48,249 bases of DNA from assembly GCA_003223455.1 (NCBI GenBank), contig QHVE01000062.1, positions 1-48,249 on the forward strand, written 5' to 3'. This document shows, piece by piece, positions 24,764 to 31,884 of this stretch; the first letter of the stretch is position 1, and every line of letters starts with the position of its first letter. Source of the stretch: Gemmatimonadota bacterium (lineage in GTDB: Bacteria; Gemmatimonadota; Gemmatimonadetes; Gemmatimonadales; Gemmatimonadaceae). Below the pieces are notes generated by a model. The model searched no databases. It had not been told where the DNA came from and worked only from the letters and a program-made list of their open reading frames with translations. A program made the position numbers and the translations under genes.

Positions 24764-24791
24764 TTGCGCGCCCTGAAGTGGATTGTATCTT
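24764..24791 (+). promoter_or_regulatory. Candidate promoter of the SWIB gene
   Basis: TTGCGC (24764-24769), 16 nt, TATCTT (24786-24791), inside one of the least GC-rich stretches of the window and about 55 nt before the start codon. The ribosome-binding site AGGAG follows at 24843. Confidence 0.5.
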
Positions 24792-24853
24792 GCGCCCCGT
24801 CGTACAGCGTTTCTCTCAGAGCGAGAACCTGTTCACCATCCCAGGAGAAAAGC

Positions 24854-25249
24854 ATGGCCGCGAAAAAGGGAGCGAAGAAGGGCGGCGCAAAGAAGAGCGC
24901 CAAGAAGTCCTCGGCGAAGAAGGGCGCGGCGAAGAAGGGTGGCGCCAAGAAGGCGGCGAAGTCGGGCGCGAAGAAGAGCGCCAAGAAGGCGGCGAAGCGT
25001 ACACCGAACGCCGCGTTCATGAAGGCGATGACGCCGAGCGCCCAGCTCGGTACGGTCGTGGGAACCGCTCCGCTTCCGCGTACGGAAGTGACCAAGAAGC
25101 TCTGGGCGTACATCAAGCGGAAGGGTCTGCAGGATGCCAAGAACCGCCGGCAGATCAACGCCGACGAGAACCTGAAGCCGATCTTCGGTGGCAAGGCGAG
25201 CGTCTCGATGTTCGAGATGACGAAGCTCGTCAACAAGCACCTGAAGTAG
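24854..25249 (+). CDS. Histone H1-like / SWIB-domain fusion protein
   Basis: The product is 131 residues; the ATG follows AGGAGAAAAGC at 24843. Residues 1-49 are almost entirely Lys, Ala, Gly and Ser in AKK/KKGGAKK repeats, like the C-tail of histone H1 or the bacterial Hc1 proteins. Residues ~58-131 form a SWIB/MDM2 domain (LWAYIKRKGLQDAKNRRQI, ADENLKPIFGGKASVSMFEM, KLVNKHLK). SWIB domains belong to eukaryotic chromatin remodellers and also occur in chlamydiae and some other bacteria. The protein is probably nucleoid-associated, with the basic tail binding DNA. The sharply different codon content reflects the Lys-rich repeats. An own promoter and a perfect terminator hairpin mark it as a single-gene transcript, likely highly expressed. 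Confidence 0.9.
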   Translation: MAAKKGAKKGGAKKSAKKSSAKKGAAKKGGAKKAAKSGAKKSAKKAAKRTPNAAFMKAMTPSAQLGTVVGTAPLPRTEVTKKLWAYIKRKGLQDAKNRRQINADENLKPIFGGKASVSMFEMTKLVNKHLK

Positions 25250-25271
25250 ATCAGTCGCTCCGGTCAGCAAC

Positions 25272-25304
25272 GAGGGGGCGTGCCGAACATCGGCACGCCC
25301 CCTC
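25272..25304 (+). terminator. Perfect 14-bp terminator hairpin after the SWIB gene
   Basis: GAGGGGGCGTGCCG, loop AACAT, CGGCACGCCCCCTC, 22 nt after the stop codon. The stem is perfect and very GC-rich, but only a weak T-run follows (CCATTC). Confidence 0.75.
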
Positions 25305-25415
25305 GGCCATTCGCATCCTCGCGCATCCGCGCACCCGCACAGTGGAGCAACCCTTGCCCGTGCGTGCGCCGCAGGGAGATTTCATCGAGCGCGCTCACCA
25401 CTCCTCATCGTCGCA

Positions 25416-26189
25416 ATGGCCGGAAACGTCGTATCGCAGGCACGTGGCAAGAAAGCTCGGACGGCGAGCAAGGGCGCCGTGTGGGAGAACGTGAAGTCGC
25501 TCGTCGGGGCGGTCCTGATCTATCTCGTCATCAAGACCTTCCTGTTCGAAGCGTATCGCATCCCCTCGGGCAGCATGATCCCCACCCTGCTCGTCGGAGA
25601 CTGGCTCTTCGTCAACAAGGCGGTCTACGGCGCGGCGATCCCGTTCACCGACGTGCATCTCCCCGCCTTCTCGGAGCCCAGGCGCGGCGAAGTCGTCGTC
25701 TTCAAGTCGCCGACGCAGATCGACCAGCCGGAGGATCCGAACCCCACGCTGGTAAAGCGGCTGGTCGGCATGCCGGGCGACACGCTGTACATGCGTGGCG
25801 GGATGCTCTTCGCGAACGGTGTCCCGCAGCGTCAGGGCTTCGGCATCGTCAGCCGCCCCGGCGCCGGGACGTCGCAGCCGACCGAGACGCATCCGCTCTT
25901 CGACTGGCAGCACGCCATCGAGCTGAAGCAGTCTCGGTTCGGCGGCGCGCCCGCCGTGCCGACGCACGACGACTGGGGCCCGCTCGTCATCCCGCCGCGC
26001 ACCTACTTCATGATGGGCGACGCGCGCTACGACTCGAAGGACAGCCGCTATTGGGGCGTCGTGCCCCGCAACAACATCCGCGGACGCCCTTCGTTCGTCT
26101 ACTATTCCTACCGGGCCGACGACAGCGACCGCCCGCTCCCCTTCCTCACGGACATCCGCTGGGGTCGCATCGGGACGCGCATCCACTAG
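25416..26189 (+). CDS. lepB: Signal peptidase I
   Basis: The product is 257 residues. One N-terminal transmembrane helix (~28-44) anchors the enzyme in the inner membrane with its catalytic domain outside. Catalytic Ser53 lies in RIPSGSMIPTL and the general-base Lys114 in TLVKRLVGMPGD; box E-like MMGDARYDSKDSR and NNIRGRPSFVYYSY are also present. It removes signal peptides from secreted proteins, of which this window encodes many. The first 25 residues are basic and Lys-rich. It is followed by the histidine kinase gene after 25 nt, so the two may share a transcript. Confidence 0.95.
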   Translation: MAGNVVSQARGKKARTASKGAVWENVKSLVGAVLIYLVIKTFLFEAYRIPSGSMIPTLLVGDWLFVNKAVYGAAIPFTDVHLPAFSEPRRGEVVVFKSPTQIDQPEDPNPTLVKRLVGMPGDTLYMRGGMLFANGVPQRQGFGIVSRPGAGTSQPTETHPLFDWQHAIELKQSRFGGAPAVPTHDDWGPLVIPPRTYFMMGDARYDSKDSRYWGVVPRNNIRGRPSFVYYSYRADDSDRPLPFLTDIRWGRIGTRIH

Positions 26190-26214
26190 CAGCACCAATT
26201 CCTCGGCGTCGACG

Positions 26215-28512
26215 ATGCCTACATCCGTGGCGCCACGCAGTCTCTACTCCCGCCTGATCGCCCTCTCGCAGATCGCCTGCGTGGTGCTGTTCGGCGTGCT
26301 CGTGCTCCAGCCGTGGCGTGCGTCGAGCCTCGTGCTCGGCGGCGTCTTCCTCCTCGTCTGCGCGACGTTCGCCGCCTCGGCGCTCACCATCGAGCGGCGC
26401 GCCGGCGCGGTGCTGCAACACCGCGTGACGGCCGAGCAGGAGCTCACGGCCGCCCTCGAGCAGCGCGTCGTCGAGCGCACGCTCGAGCTGGACGACGCGC
26501 AGCGCGTGCTCCACCGCATGTGGTGGCTCGGCCAGCAGATCACCCTCGAGCTCGACCCACGCCGCGTGATCGATCGCTTCCTCGAGGCGGTTGCCGACAT
26601 CGCGCAGGCGGACGGTGCGTCGCTCGGACTGCTCGAGAACGACGGGATGATCACCGTGACGGCGGCGAACGGGATCCTCGCGCCCATCGCCGGCGAGCGC
26701 ATGTCCGTCAACGGCTCGATGCAGGGACGGGTGATCACGACGGGACGCACGTGGTGCGTCGCCGACGTGCACACGCACCGGGATGAGGTGCAGGCGTCGC
26801 GCTTTCCTCCTCTCACCCGCCCGCTGCACGGCATGGCGATGATGCCCATTCAGCGACGGGGCGAGCGGATCGGCGTCGTGACGATCGGCTCGGAGCGCGT
26901 GCACACCTTCTCGGCGCTCGAGCTCGAGCGCGTCGAGGCGATCGCCGATCTGCTCGCGTTCGCGCTCGCCAACGCCGAGCTGTTCGAGTCCATGCGGCTC
27001 GCCGAGTGGCGCTTCCGCACCCTGTTCCGCGCCGCGCCGGACGCCGTGCTCACGGTGCTGCAGACCACGGGGCGCATCCGCGAGGCGAACGATGCGGTGC
27101 GCGCCGTCTTCGGACTCGAGCCGCATCAGGTGATCGGCCGCACGCTGCTCGAGCTGATCGTGCCGGAGGATCGCCCCGCACTCGAGGATGCGCTCGCGCG
27201 CGCGTTCGCCGGCTCGCAGGCACGCATCGAGGTGCACGTGCAGACGTCGGCTGGCGGGACGCGCGTCGTCGCGCTCGCGGCGAACGGGCTGCCCGGCAGC
27301 GATCCACCGAGCGCGCTCCTCGTCGGACGCGACATGACGCAGGAGCGCGAGATGCGGCTCCGGCTCATGGAATCGGATCGACTCGCCGCGGTGGGTGAGC
27401 TGGTCGCCGGCGTGGCGCACGAGGTCAACAACCCGCTCAGCAGCATCAGCGCGTTCGCCCAGCTCCTCCTGCGCGACGAGGAGCTCGCGCCGATGCACCG
27501 GGAATGGATCGAGGTGATCCGCGCCGAGACGACGCGCGCGAGCCAGGTCGTGAAGGATCTGCTCACCTTCGCGCGGCGCAGCGAAGCGCAGCGCGAGCCA
27601 CTCGACCTCCACGGCGTGATCTCCCGCACGCTGCGCCTGCGCCAGTACCAGTTTGCCGAGGCGGCGGTGCGGGTGAAGCTGGAGCTCGCCCCGGATCTGC
27701 CCGCGGTGCTCGGCGACGCGCGCCAGCTTCAGCAGGTCTGCCTCAACCTCGTCACGAACGCCGTGCACGCGATGACGGCGCAGGGGGGCGGCACCCTCAC
27801 GGTGCGCACGTCGCACACCGACGACAGTGTCGTGCTGGAGGTGAGCGACACCGGGCCGGGGATCAGCCCGGGCGTCCGCGCGCACGTCTTCGAGCCGTTC
27901 TTCACGACGAAGGGTGAAGGAGAGGGCACGGGACTTGGCCTCAGTGTGAGCTACGGCATCGTGAAGGCGCACGGCGGCGCGATCGAAGTGGCGAACACGG
28001 GTCCGGATGGCACCACGTTTCGTGTGAAGCTCCCCTCCGCGAGCGTGCGCGCAGGCGCGCGCATCACGCCGATCAACGTGCCGATGCCCGTCATCCGGTC
28101 CCCGCTCGCCGGCATCCGTCTGCTGTTCGTCGACGACGAGCCCACGCTGCGGAGCGGCATGGAGGCGTTCGGACGTCTGCGGGGCTTCACCGTCGTCAGC
28201 GCGTCCGATGGGCTGGACGCACTGACTCAGACGCGCGCGATCGGCGTCGACGCCGTTGTCTGCGACCTGCGCATGCCGAGGATGGACGGGTATGCCTTCC
28301 ACGACCATCTGCGGGAGGAGCGGCCCGGCCTCGCCGCGCGGACGGTCTTCGTGACGGGCGACGTCGTGTCCAGCGAGCCCCCCGAGTCCCTGTTGCGCCA
28401 GCCCCTGCTGGCCAAGCCGTTCACCTTCGATCAGATCGAGGAGGCGGTGATCGCCGTGCTGCGCGGCGCCCCGTATCATCCCTCCGAGCGGAGCCCCTCC
28501 GTGCCGCGTTGA
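26215..28512 (+). CDS. Hybrid sensor histidine kinase (2 TM, GAF, PAS, HisKA, HATPase, receiver)
   Basis: The product is 765 residues. Two adjacent N-terminal membrane helices (~14-55) are followed by a coiled coil (EQELTAALEQRVVERTLEL), a GAF domain (~100-255), a PAS domain (~262-380, RTLFRAAPDAVLTVLQ), HisKA with phospho-acceptor His402 in AGVAHEVNNPLSSI, a HATPase domain with N-box NLVTNAVHA and G-boxes DTGPGIS and GTGLGLSVSYG, and a C-terminal receiver with Asp684 in DLRMPRMDG and the DDE triplet in FVDDEPT. With almost no periplasmic part, it probably senses an intracellular or membrane cue. The receiver may act in phosphorelay or feedback; no separate response regulator is adjacent. Confidence 0.93.
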   Translation: MPTSVAPRSLYSRLIALSQIACVVLFGVLVLQPWRASSLVLGGVFLLVCATFAASALTIERRAGAVLQHRVTAEQELTAALEQRVVERTLELDDAQRVLHRMWWLGQQITLELDPRRVIDRFLEAVADIAQADGASLGLLENDGMITVTAANGILAPIAGERMSVNGSMQGRVITTGRTWCVADVHTHRDEVQASRFPPLTRPLHGMAMMPIQRRGERIGVVTIGSERVHTFSALELERVEAIADLLAFALANAELFESMRLAEWRFRTLFRAAPDAVLTVLQTTGRIREANDAVRAVFGLEPHQVIGRTLLELIVPEDRPALEDALARAFAGSQARIEVHVQTSAGGTRVVALAANGLPGSDPPSALLVGRDMTQEREMRLRLMESDRLAAVGELVAGVAHEVNNPLSSISAFAQLLLRDEELAPMHREWIEVIRAETTRASQVVKDLLTFARRSEAQREPLDLHGVISRTLRLRQYQFAEAAVRVKLELAPDLPAVLGDARQLQQVCLNLVTNAVHAMTAQGGGTLTVRTSHTDDSVVLEVSDTGPGISPGVRAHVFEPFFTTKGEGEGTGLGLSVSYGIVKAHGGAIEVANTGPDGTTFRVKLPSASVRAGARITPINVPMPVIRSPLAGIRLLFVDDEPTLRSGMEAFGRLRGFTVVSASDGLDALTQTRAIGVDAVVCDLRMPRMDGYAFHDHLREERPGLAARTVFVTGDVVSSEPPESLLRQPLLAKPFTFDQIEEAVIAVLRGAPYHPSERSPSVPR

Positions 28513-28564
28513 GCGCAACGATCGTCACTCTACCGGTGTCGAACTCCCAGTGAGGCCGAGCGCC

Positions 28565-29080
28565 ATGTCATCGTTCTTTCCGCGGCACAACGTCGAATGG
28601 AAGCTCGAGGAGCCCGCAGCATTCCGGCGCCTGTCGCTCTCGTTGCTCGAGATGGCGCTGCTGACCGGAATCGTGCTGCGCGTGCTGCGGGCGCTCACGT
28701 TCACGCACGGGCGCGCGAGCTGGCTGTTCTACGGGATCGCCTTCGTCGTCGGGCTGTTCATCCTGCTCGGGATGACGACGGCGTATCTCGCCAACTGGAC
28801 GCTTCGCTCCTGGCTCTGGCGAGCACCACTGTTCGCCCTCGTCGAGACGGTCGGCGAGATGAGCACGAGCCTCGTCCTCATCGCGCTCCGGCGCGAACCG
28901 GAGGGCGCAGCGCGCGCCGAGCTCCACGACTGGCCGAGCATGGCCCTGCGCGCACTCCTGCAGAGCGAGCTCTCGATCTGCCTCTGGGCCGCGCTACTGG
29001 CCGGCGTGATCGTCTTCGTCCGCCGCAGCGGGATCGCCGAGGGAGTGGAGGCGGAGCCGGTGGTGGATGTGGAGACGTGA
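28565..29080 (+). CDS. Four-helix integral membrane protein, unknown function
   Basis: The product is 171 residues from the ATG at 28565; a GTG at 28550 would add five residues. Four hydrophobic segments are seen: LSLSLLEMALLTGIVLRVL, WLFYGIAFVVGLFILLGMTT, APLFALVETVGEMSTSLVLI and LSICLWAALLAGVIVFV. The loop after helix 3 carries RREPEGAARAE. No family was recognised. A GTAC-rich repeat begins at the base after the stop codon. Confidence 0.7.
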   Translation: MSSFFPRHNVEWKLEEPAAFRRLSLSLLEMALLTGIVLRVLRALTFTHGRASWLFYGIAFVVGLFILLGMTTAYLANWTLRSWLWRAPLFALVETVGEMSTSLVLIALRREPEGAARAELHDWPSMALRALLQSELSICLWAALLAGVIVFVRRSGIAEGVEAEPVVDVET

Positions 29081-29152
29081 ACTGCAACAGCGAGTACCCG
29101 GTACCGAAGTAGCGAGTACCCAGACCCGGTCCGTTGGCTCCCGGAAGGCACC
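29081..29152. repeat. GTAC-rich intergenic repeat, copy C
   Basis: This begins directly after the stop codon at 29080 with ACTGCAACAGCGAGTACC, then CGGTACCGAAGTAGCGAGTACCC, and ends with TGGCTCCCGGAAGGCACC, an 18-mer identical to 22042-22059 in copy B. A short inverted repeat GGCACC-tcgaca-GGTGC follows. Confidence 0.65.
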
Positions 29153-29203
29153 TCGACAGGTGCTCGCTGTGGCAATTGATCGGGCACCTTCTGCCGCCCG
29201 CCG

Positions 29204-29211
29204 GATATATT
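29204..29211 (+). promoter_or_regulatory. Candidate -10 region for the GroES-like gene
   Basis: GATATATT in an otherwise GC-rich gap, about 27 nt before the start codon, with SD-like GAGAGG at 29222. No good -35 box at the usual spacing; TTGATC at 29176 is too far away. Confidence 0.35.
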
Positions 29212-29237
29212 CCCCATATGCGAGAGGCCCCAACGCC

Positions 29238-29509
29238 ATGATCCGCAACGACAAAGAGCTCATCGTCGTCGGCGACCGCGTCCTCGTCAAAGCCGAGGAC
29301 GGCGAGGAGCGGACAAAGGTCGGCCTCTATCTCCCGTCGACGGCGATCGACAGCCAGGCGGTGCGGGGTGGAACGATCGTCGCCACCGGGCCCGGGCAGC
29401 CGATGCCGGCGTGCTCTTTTTTCGCAAGGCAGCAGTCGAGATCACGTTCGAGGGGGACCGCTATCTGGTGGTCCCGCAGACGGCCATCCTCGCGCTGGTG
29501 CGCGAGTAG
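29238..29509 (+). pseudogene. GroES-like co-chaperonin paralogue, internally deleted and frameshifted
   Basis: The start at 29238 gives IVVGDRVLVKAEDGEERTKVGLYLP and GGTIVATGPGQPMP, the first half of a GroES-type beta-barrel. Near 29405-29415 the frame changes, and another frame continues with LFFRKAAVEITFEGDRYLVVPQTAIL and ends at the stop at 29509. From memory, intact relatives of this divergent GroES subgroup carry about 25-30 residues between the two parts, including a GD-A segment. About 80 nt therefore appear to be missing, not a single base, although a run of six T at the junction also invites sequencing error. As read, the gene cannot make a normal protein. It may be a decayed second groES or an assembly fault. 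Confidence 0.7.
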
Positions 29510-29539
29510 CCCGAACCGACTTCATCAGAGAGGAAGGCA

Positions 29540-29980
29540 ATGATGTACGATGAACGCTTCGTGACCCCGATGCGCCAGGAGCTCACCCGTCTCGGCGTCG
29601 AGGAGATGCGGACGGCGGCGGAGGTGGACGCACGGCTGAAGGATGCGCCCGGGACGACGCTGGTGGTCGTCAACTCGGTGTGCGGCTGCGCCGCGCGGAA
29701 TGCACGACCGGCCGTCGCGTCGGCGCTGCGCCACAGCGTCAAGCCCGATCATCTCACCACCGTGTTCGCGGGTCAGGACGTCGAGGCGACGACCAAGGCA
29801 CGTTCGTACTTCACGGGCTATCCGCCCAGCTCGCCGCAGATCGGGCTGCTCAAGGATGGCCAGGTCGTGTTCATGCTGGAGCGGTGGCAGATCGAGGGAC
29901 GCTCCGCGGACGACATCGCGAAGGACCTCGTCGGCGCCTTCGACCAGTTCTGCGCCCAGCAGCCGGCCGGTCGAGTGTGA
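29540..29980 (+). CDS. Bacilliredoxin, BrxA/BrxB family
   Basis: The product is 146 residues, with AGAGAGGAAGG before the start. The thioredoxin-like fold carries the CGC active site (Cys48-Gly-Cys50 in VVVNSVCGCAA) and family motifs FAGQDVEATTKAR, YPPSSPQIGLLKDG and ERWQIEGRSADDIA. In firmicutes such proteins remove bacillithiol from S-bacillithiolated proteins after oxidative stress. In this phylum the matching low-molecular-weight thiol is uncertain. It lies 30 nt after the broken GroES-like gene, perhaps in one stress-related transcript, and is followed by a hairpin terminator. Confidence 0.93.
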   Translation: MMYDERFVTPMRQELTRLGVEEMRTAAEVDARLKDAPGTTLVVVNSVCGCAARNARPAVASALRHSVKPDHLTTVFAGQDVEATTKARSYFTGYPPSSPQIGLLKDGQVVFMLERWQIEGRSADDIAKDLVGAFDQFCAQQPAGRV

Positions 29981-30009
29981 TCCTGGTGTGGTCGAACGGC
30001 CAGATGTGT

Positions 30010-30043
30010 GACGGCCCCGCGACATCGTTCGTCCGGGGCCGTC
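30010..30043 (+). terminator. Hairpin terminator after the bacilliredoxin gene
   Basis: GACGGCCCCG and CGGGGCCGTC form a perfect 10-bp stem around a 14-nt loop, followed by TTCGTG, which is a weak T-run. Confidence 0.65.
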
Positions 30044-30134
30044 TTCGTGCTCGAACCACTCCCTCGCGAACGACGACCGATGCACGGCTGGTCGGCGCTC
30101 CAGCGACCTCGAGCGAGCTCGACACTCTGGCGTT

Positions 30135-30150
30135 TGTGATCCAAATCACA
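30135..30150. promoter_or_regulatory. CRP-type palindrome
   Basis: TGTGA-TCCAAA-TCACA matches the CRP/Vfr half-site consensus exactly with the correct 6-nt spacing. It lies 69-96 nt upstream of the GTG starts proposed for the unknown gene. No Crp-family gene is in the window. Confidence 0.5.
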
Positions 30151-30218
30151 CAACTTGAGGTCGTGGCTTCCAGCGCTTGCTGGTGACCCGGCACCACCCC
30201 CGCCTGAGGCTACTCCCA

Positions 30219-30647
30219 GTGGCCGACGCTGTGACCGACTTCCGCCCGTCCGCGCCCGTCATTCCGCGCCAGAAGCTTCCCGAGCGCTACGCCCTCGCGG
30301 CCGTTCGTGAGGAGGCGTTCGCCAACGGGACCGCCCCACCACCGGGTGTCACGCTCGCGGACGCCGACACGCATCGCGGACAGGCCGCGGGTTTCGAAGC
30401 GGCGAGTGTTGCGCTGCAATCGCACCGGCGGCTCACCGATGCCGTCGACATGCTTCGCCGACTCATGAACCGCCTCGAGCTCCGCGGCGACGAGACGATC
30501 TATCCGGCCGCGTGGCGCGACGGCTACATCCGCGCCGTCGATGATGCGGTGCAGACGATCGAGCGCACGCTCGAAGCGGAGCGATTCGACGCGGCGCGCG
30601 ACCGCCGGCTCGAGCGACGCGTGATGCGGATCGACATGCGACGGTAG
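30219..30647 (+). CDS. Hypothetical helical protein
   Basis: About 142 residues from the GTG at 30219. Other possible starts are a GTG at 30231 and a TTG at 30177; no Shine-Dalgarno sequence decides between them. The product is soluble, Ala/Arg/Glu-rich and predicted mostly helical (GQAAGFEAASVALQ, AVDMLRRLMNRLEL, AVDDAVQTIERTLEAERFDA), with a coiled-coil-like C-terminal half. No family was recognised. It is bounded by a CRP-type site upstream and a perfect terminator downstream, so it is probably a single-gene unit. Confidence 0.6.
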   Translation: MADAVTDFRPSAPVIPRQKLPERYALAAVREEAFANGTAPPPGVTLADADTHRGQAAGFEAASVALQSHRRLTDAVDMLRRLMNRLELRGDETIYPAAWRDGYIRAVDDAVQTIERTLEAERFDAARDRRLERRVMRIDMRR

Positions 30648-30670
30648 TGAGTAGTGAGTGGTGGTGAGTG

Positions 30671-30705
30671 ACGACCTCGGGATGCTGCATGCTTCCCGAG
30701 GTCGT
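30671..30705 (+). terminator. Perfect 12-bp terminator hairpin flanked by GTGAGTG/CACTCCC tracts
   Basis: ACGACCTCGGGA and TCCCGAGGTCGT flank an 11-nt loop, then TCGATTTC. On either side lie GTGAGTAGTGAGTGGTGGTG (30647) and CACTCCCCACTCCCAACTTC (30714), which extend the inverted symmetry and resemble the tracts at 20040-20120. Confidence 0.7.
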
Positions 30706-30838
30706 TCGATTTCACTCCCCACTCCCAACTTCCCACCTCATCCCATCCACCGACCACTCTCGCCGCGCCACCATTCCGGGCACGCGCTCTGCACTCCGCC
30801 AGGGTCCATGCAATGGACTCACACCGCGGAGAAGGCAC

Positions 30839-31444
30839 ATGGAGCGCAACGCGAACGACACTTTCGGTAACCAGAACGCCGGCGACGCGACGACGGGCGC
30901 TGGGTTCGGCGGCACTAGCGGGGCCGGCTCGCAGGCGGGCTCGCAGGGCACGGGCGCATCCGGGACCGGCGGCTACGGTGGAAGCACGGGTGGTACCGGC
31001 ACAGGTGGATACGGGGGAACGGCGGACGCGAGCTTCTCGCGCGAGACGGGCACCGATGGCGGCGTCGCCGACCGCGCGCGAGAGAAGCTGGCCGATGCGG
31101 GCTCCACGGTCCGCGACAAGGCGGGCAACCTGAAGAATTCGCTCGCCGACGCGCTCGAATCGGGCGCGGAACGGCTGCGTCGGCAGGCGGCGGGTGGTGG
31201 CCAGACCGCCGGTGCTGCAGCGACCGGTGGCAGCGTCGGCATGGTGTCCGAGCAGCCGAACCGAATGACGGACATGTCCAATCAGGTCGCCGGCGGATTG
31301 CAGGGCGCCGCCGATTGGCTGCGTGATGCCGATCTCGACGGACTCAAGTCCGGACTGGAGCGGCAGGTCAAGGAGCATCCAGGACGGACGCTCGCCGTCG
31401 CGGTGGGCGTCGGCTATCTGCTCGGCAAGGCGATCCGGAAGTAG
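30839..31444 (+). CDS. Glycine-rich DUF883/ElaB-like envelope protein
   Basis: The product is 201 residues, with GGAGAAGG before the ATG. Residues ~10-65 are a Gly/Ser/Thr-rich, disordered region with GGYGG repeats. Residues ~75-125 form an amphipathic helix (VADRAREKLADAGSTVRDKAG) like those of stress-related LEA/ElaB-type proteins. The C-terminus has QVKEHPGRTLAVAVGVGYLL followed by GKAIRK, the ElaB/DUF883 membrane-anchor pattern. It is the first of three closely spaced genes (8 nt, then a 43-nt overlap) that often travel together and are thought to support the envelope under stress. Confidence 0.7.
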   Translation: MERNANDTFGNQNAGDATTGAGFGGTSGAGSQAGSQGTGASGTGGYGGSTGGTGTGGYGGTADASFSRETGTDGGVADRAREKLADAGSTVRDKAGNLKNSLADALESGAERLRRQAAGGGQTAGAAATGGSVGMVSEQPNRMTDMSNQVAGGLQGAADWLRDADLDGLKSGLERQVKEHPGRTLAVAVGVGYLLGKAIRK

Positions 31445-31452
31445 GGGGCCGC

Positions 31453-31884
31453 ATGGCGGTCGATCATTCGAACGACGGCCGTCGCGGCGTCGGCGCACTC
31501 CTCCGCGATCTTGCGGAGGGGAGCGCCGAGCTGGTGCGGGGTGAGGTCCGGCTCGCCCGCATCGAGCTCGGGAGCGCCACCGGGGCGGCCGCGAAGGGAA
31601 CGACGTACGTCGCCCTCGGCGGCGTCCTCCTGCTGCTCGGCACTCTGTCCGCCTTCACCGGCCTGATCCTGCTCATTGGCGATCAGTGGCTCCCGCACGA
31701 TCTGTACTGGCTCGGTGCACTGCTCGTGGCACTCATCGCCGGCGGCGTCGCCGCCTGGCTCGCTCAGCGAGGGCGCCGCGCGCTCTCGCCGTCCGCGCTC
31801 GCACCCCACGAAACGGTGGCGACGCTCAAGGAGGACAAGGAATGGCTGAAACAACGGCTGACGTCCGGCGCGACATCGAGCTGA
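31453..31884 (+). CDS. Phage-holin-like membrane protein (DUF1469 / holin-X family)
   Basis: The product is 143 residues. An N-terminal amphipathic helix (GALLRDLAEGSAELVRGEVRLARIEL) is followed by two transmembrane helices (~50-76 and ~83-105) and a charged tail with TLKEDKEWLKQRL. Despite the family name, this is a chromosomal envelope protein and no phage genes are near. The invariant LAEGS-LV-E-LA pattern is characteristic of DUF1469. The tail-coding region overlaps the next gene by 43 nt, and its codons contain that gene's ribosome-binding site (GGAGGACAAGGA). Confidence 0.85.
   Translation: MAVDHSNDGRRGVGALLRDLAEGSAELVRGEVRLARIELGSATGAAAKGTTYVALGGVLLLLGTLSAFTGLILLIGDQWLPHDLYWLGALLVALIAGGVAAWLAQRGRRALSPSALAPHETVATLKEDKEWLKQRLTSGATSS

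Noticed and set aside
24611-24853. Longer start for the SWIB protein at 24611
   Set aside because: The extension crosses the phased repeats and the candidate promoter; the ATG at 24854 has a strong AGGAG site.
31453-31884. Prophage remnant suggested by the holin-family protein
   Set aside because: DUF1469/holin-X proteins are chromosomal, the flanking genes are the usual DUF883 and DUF3618 partners, and no phage gene is near.
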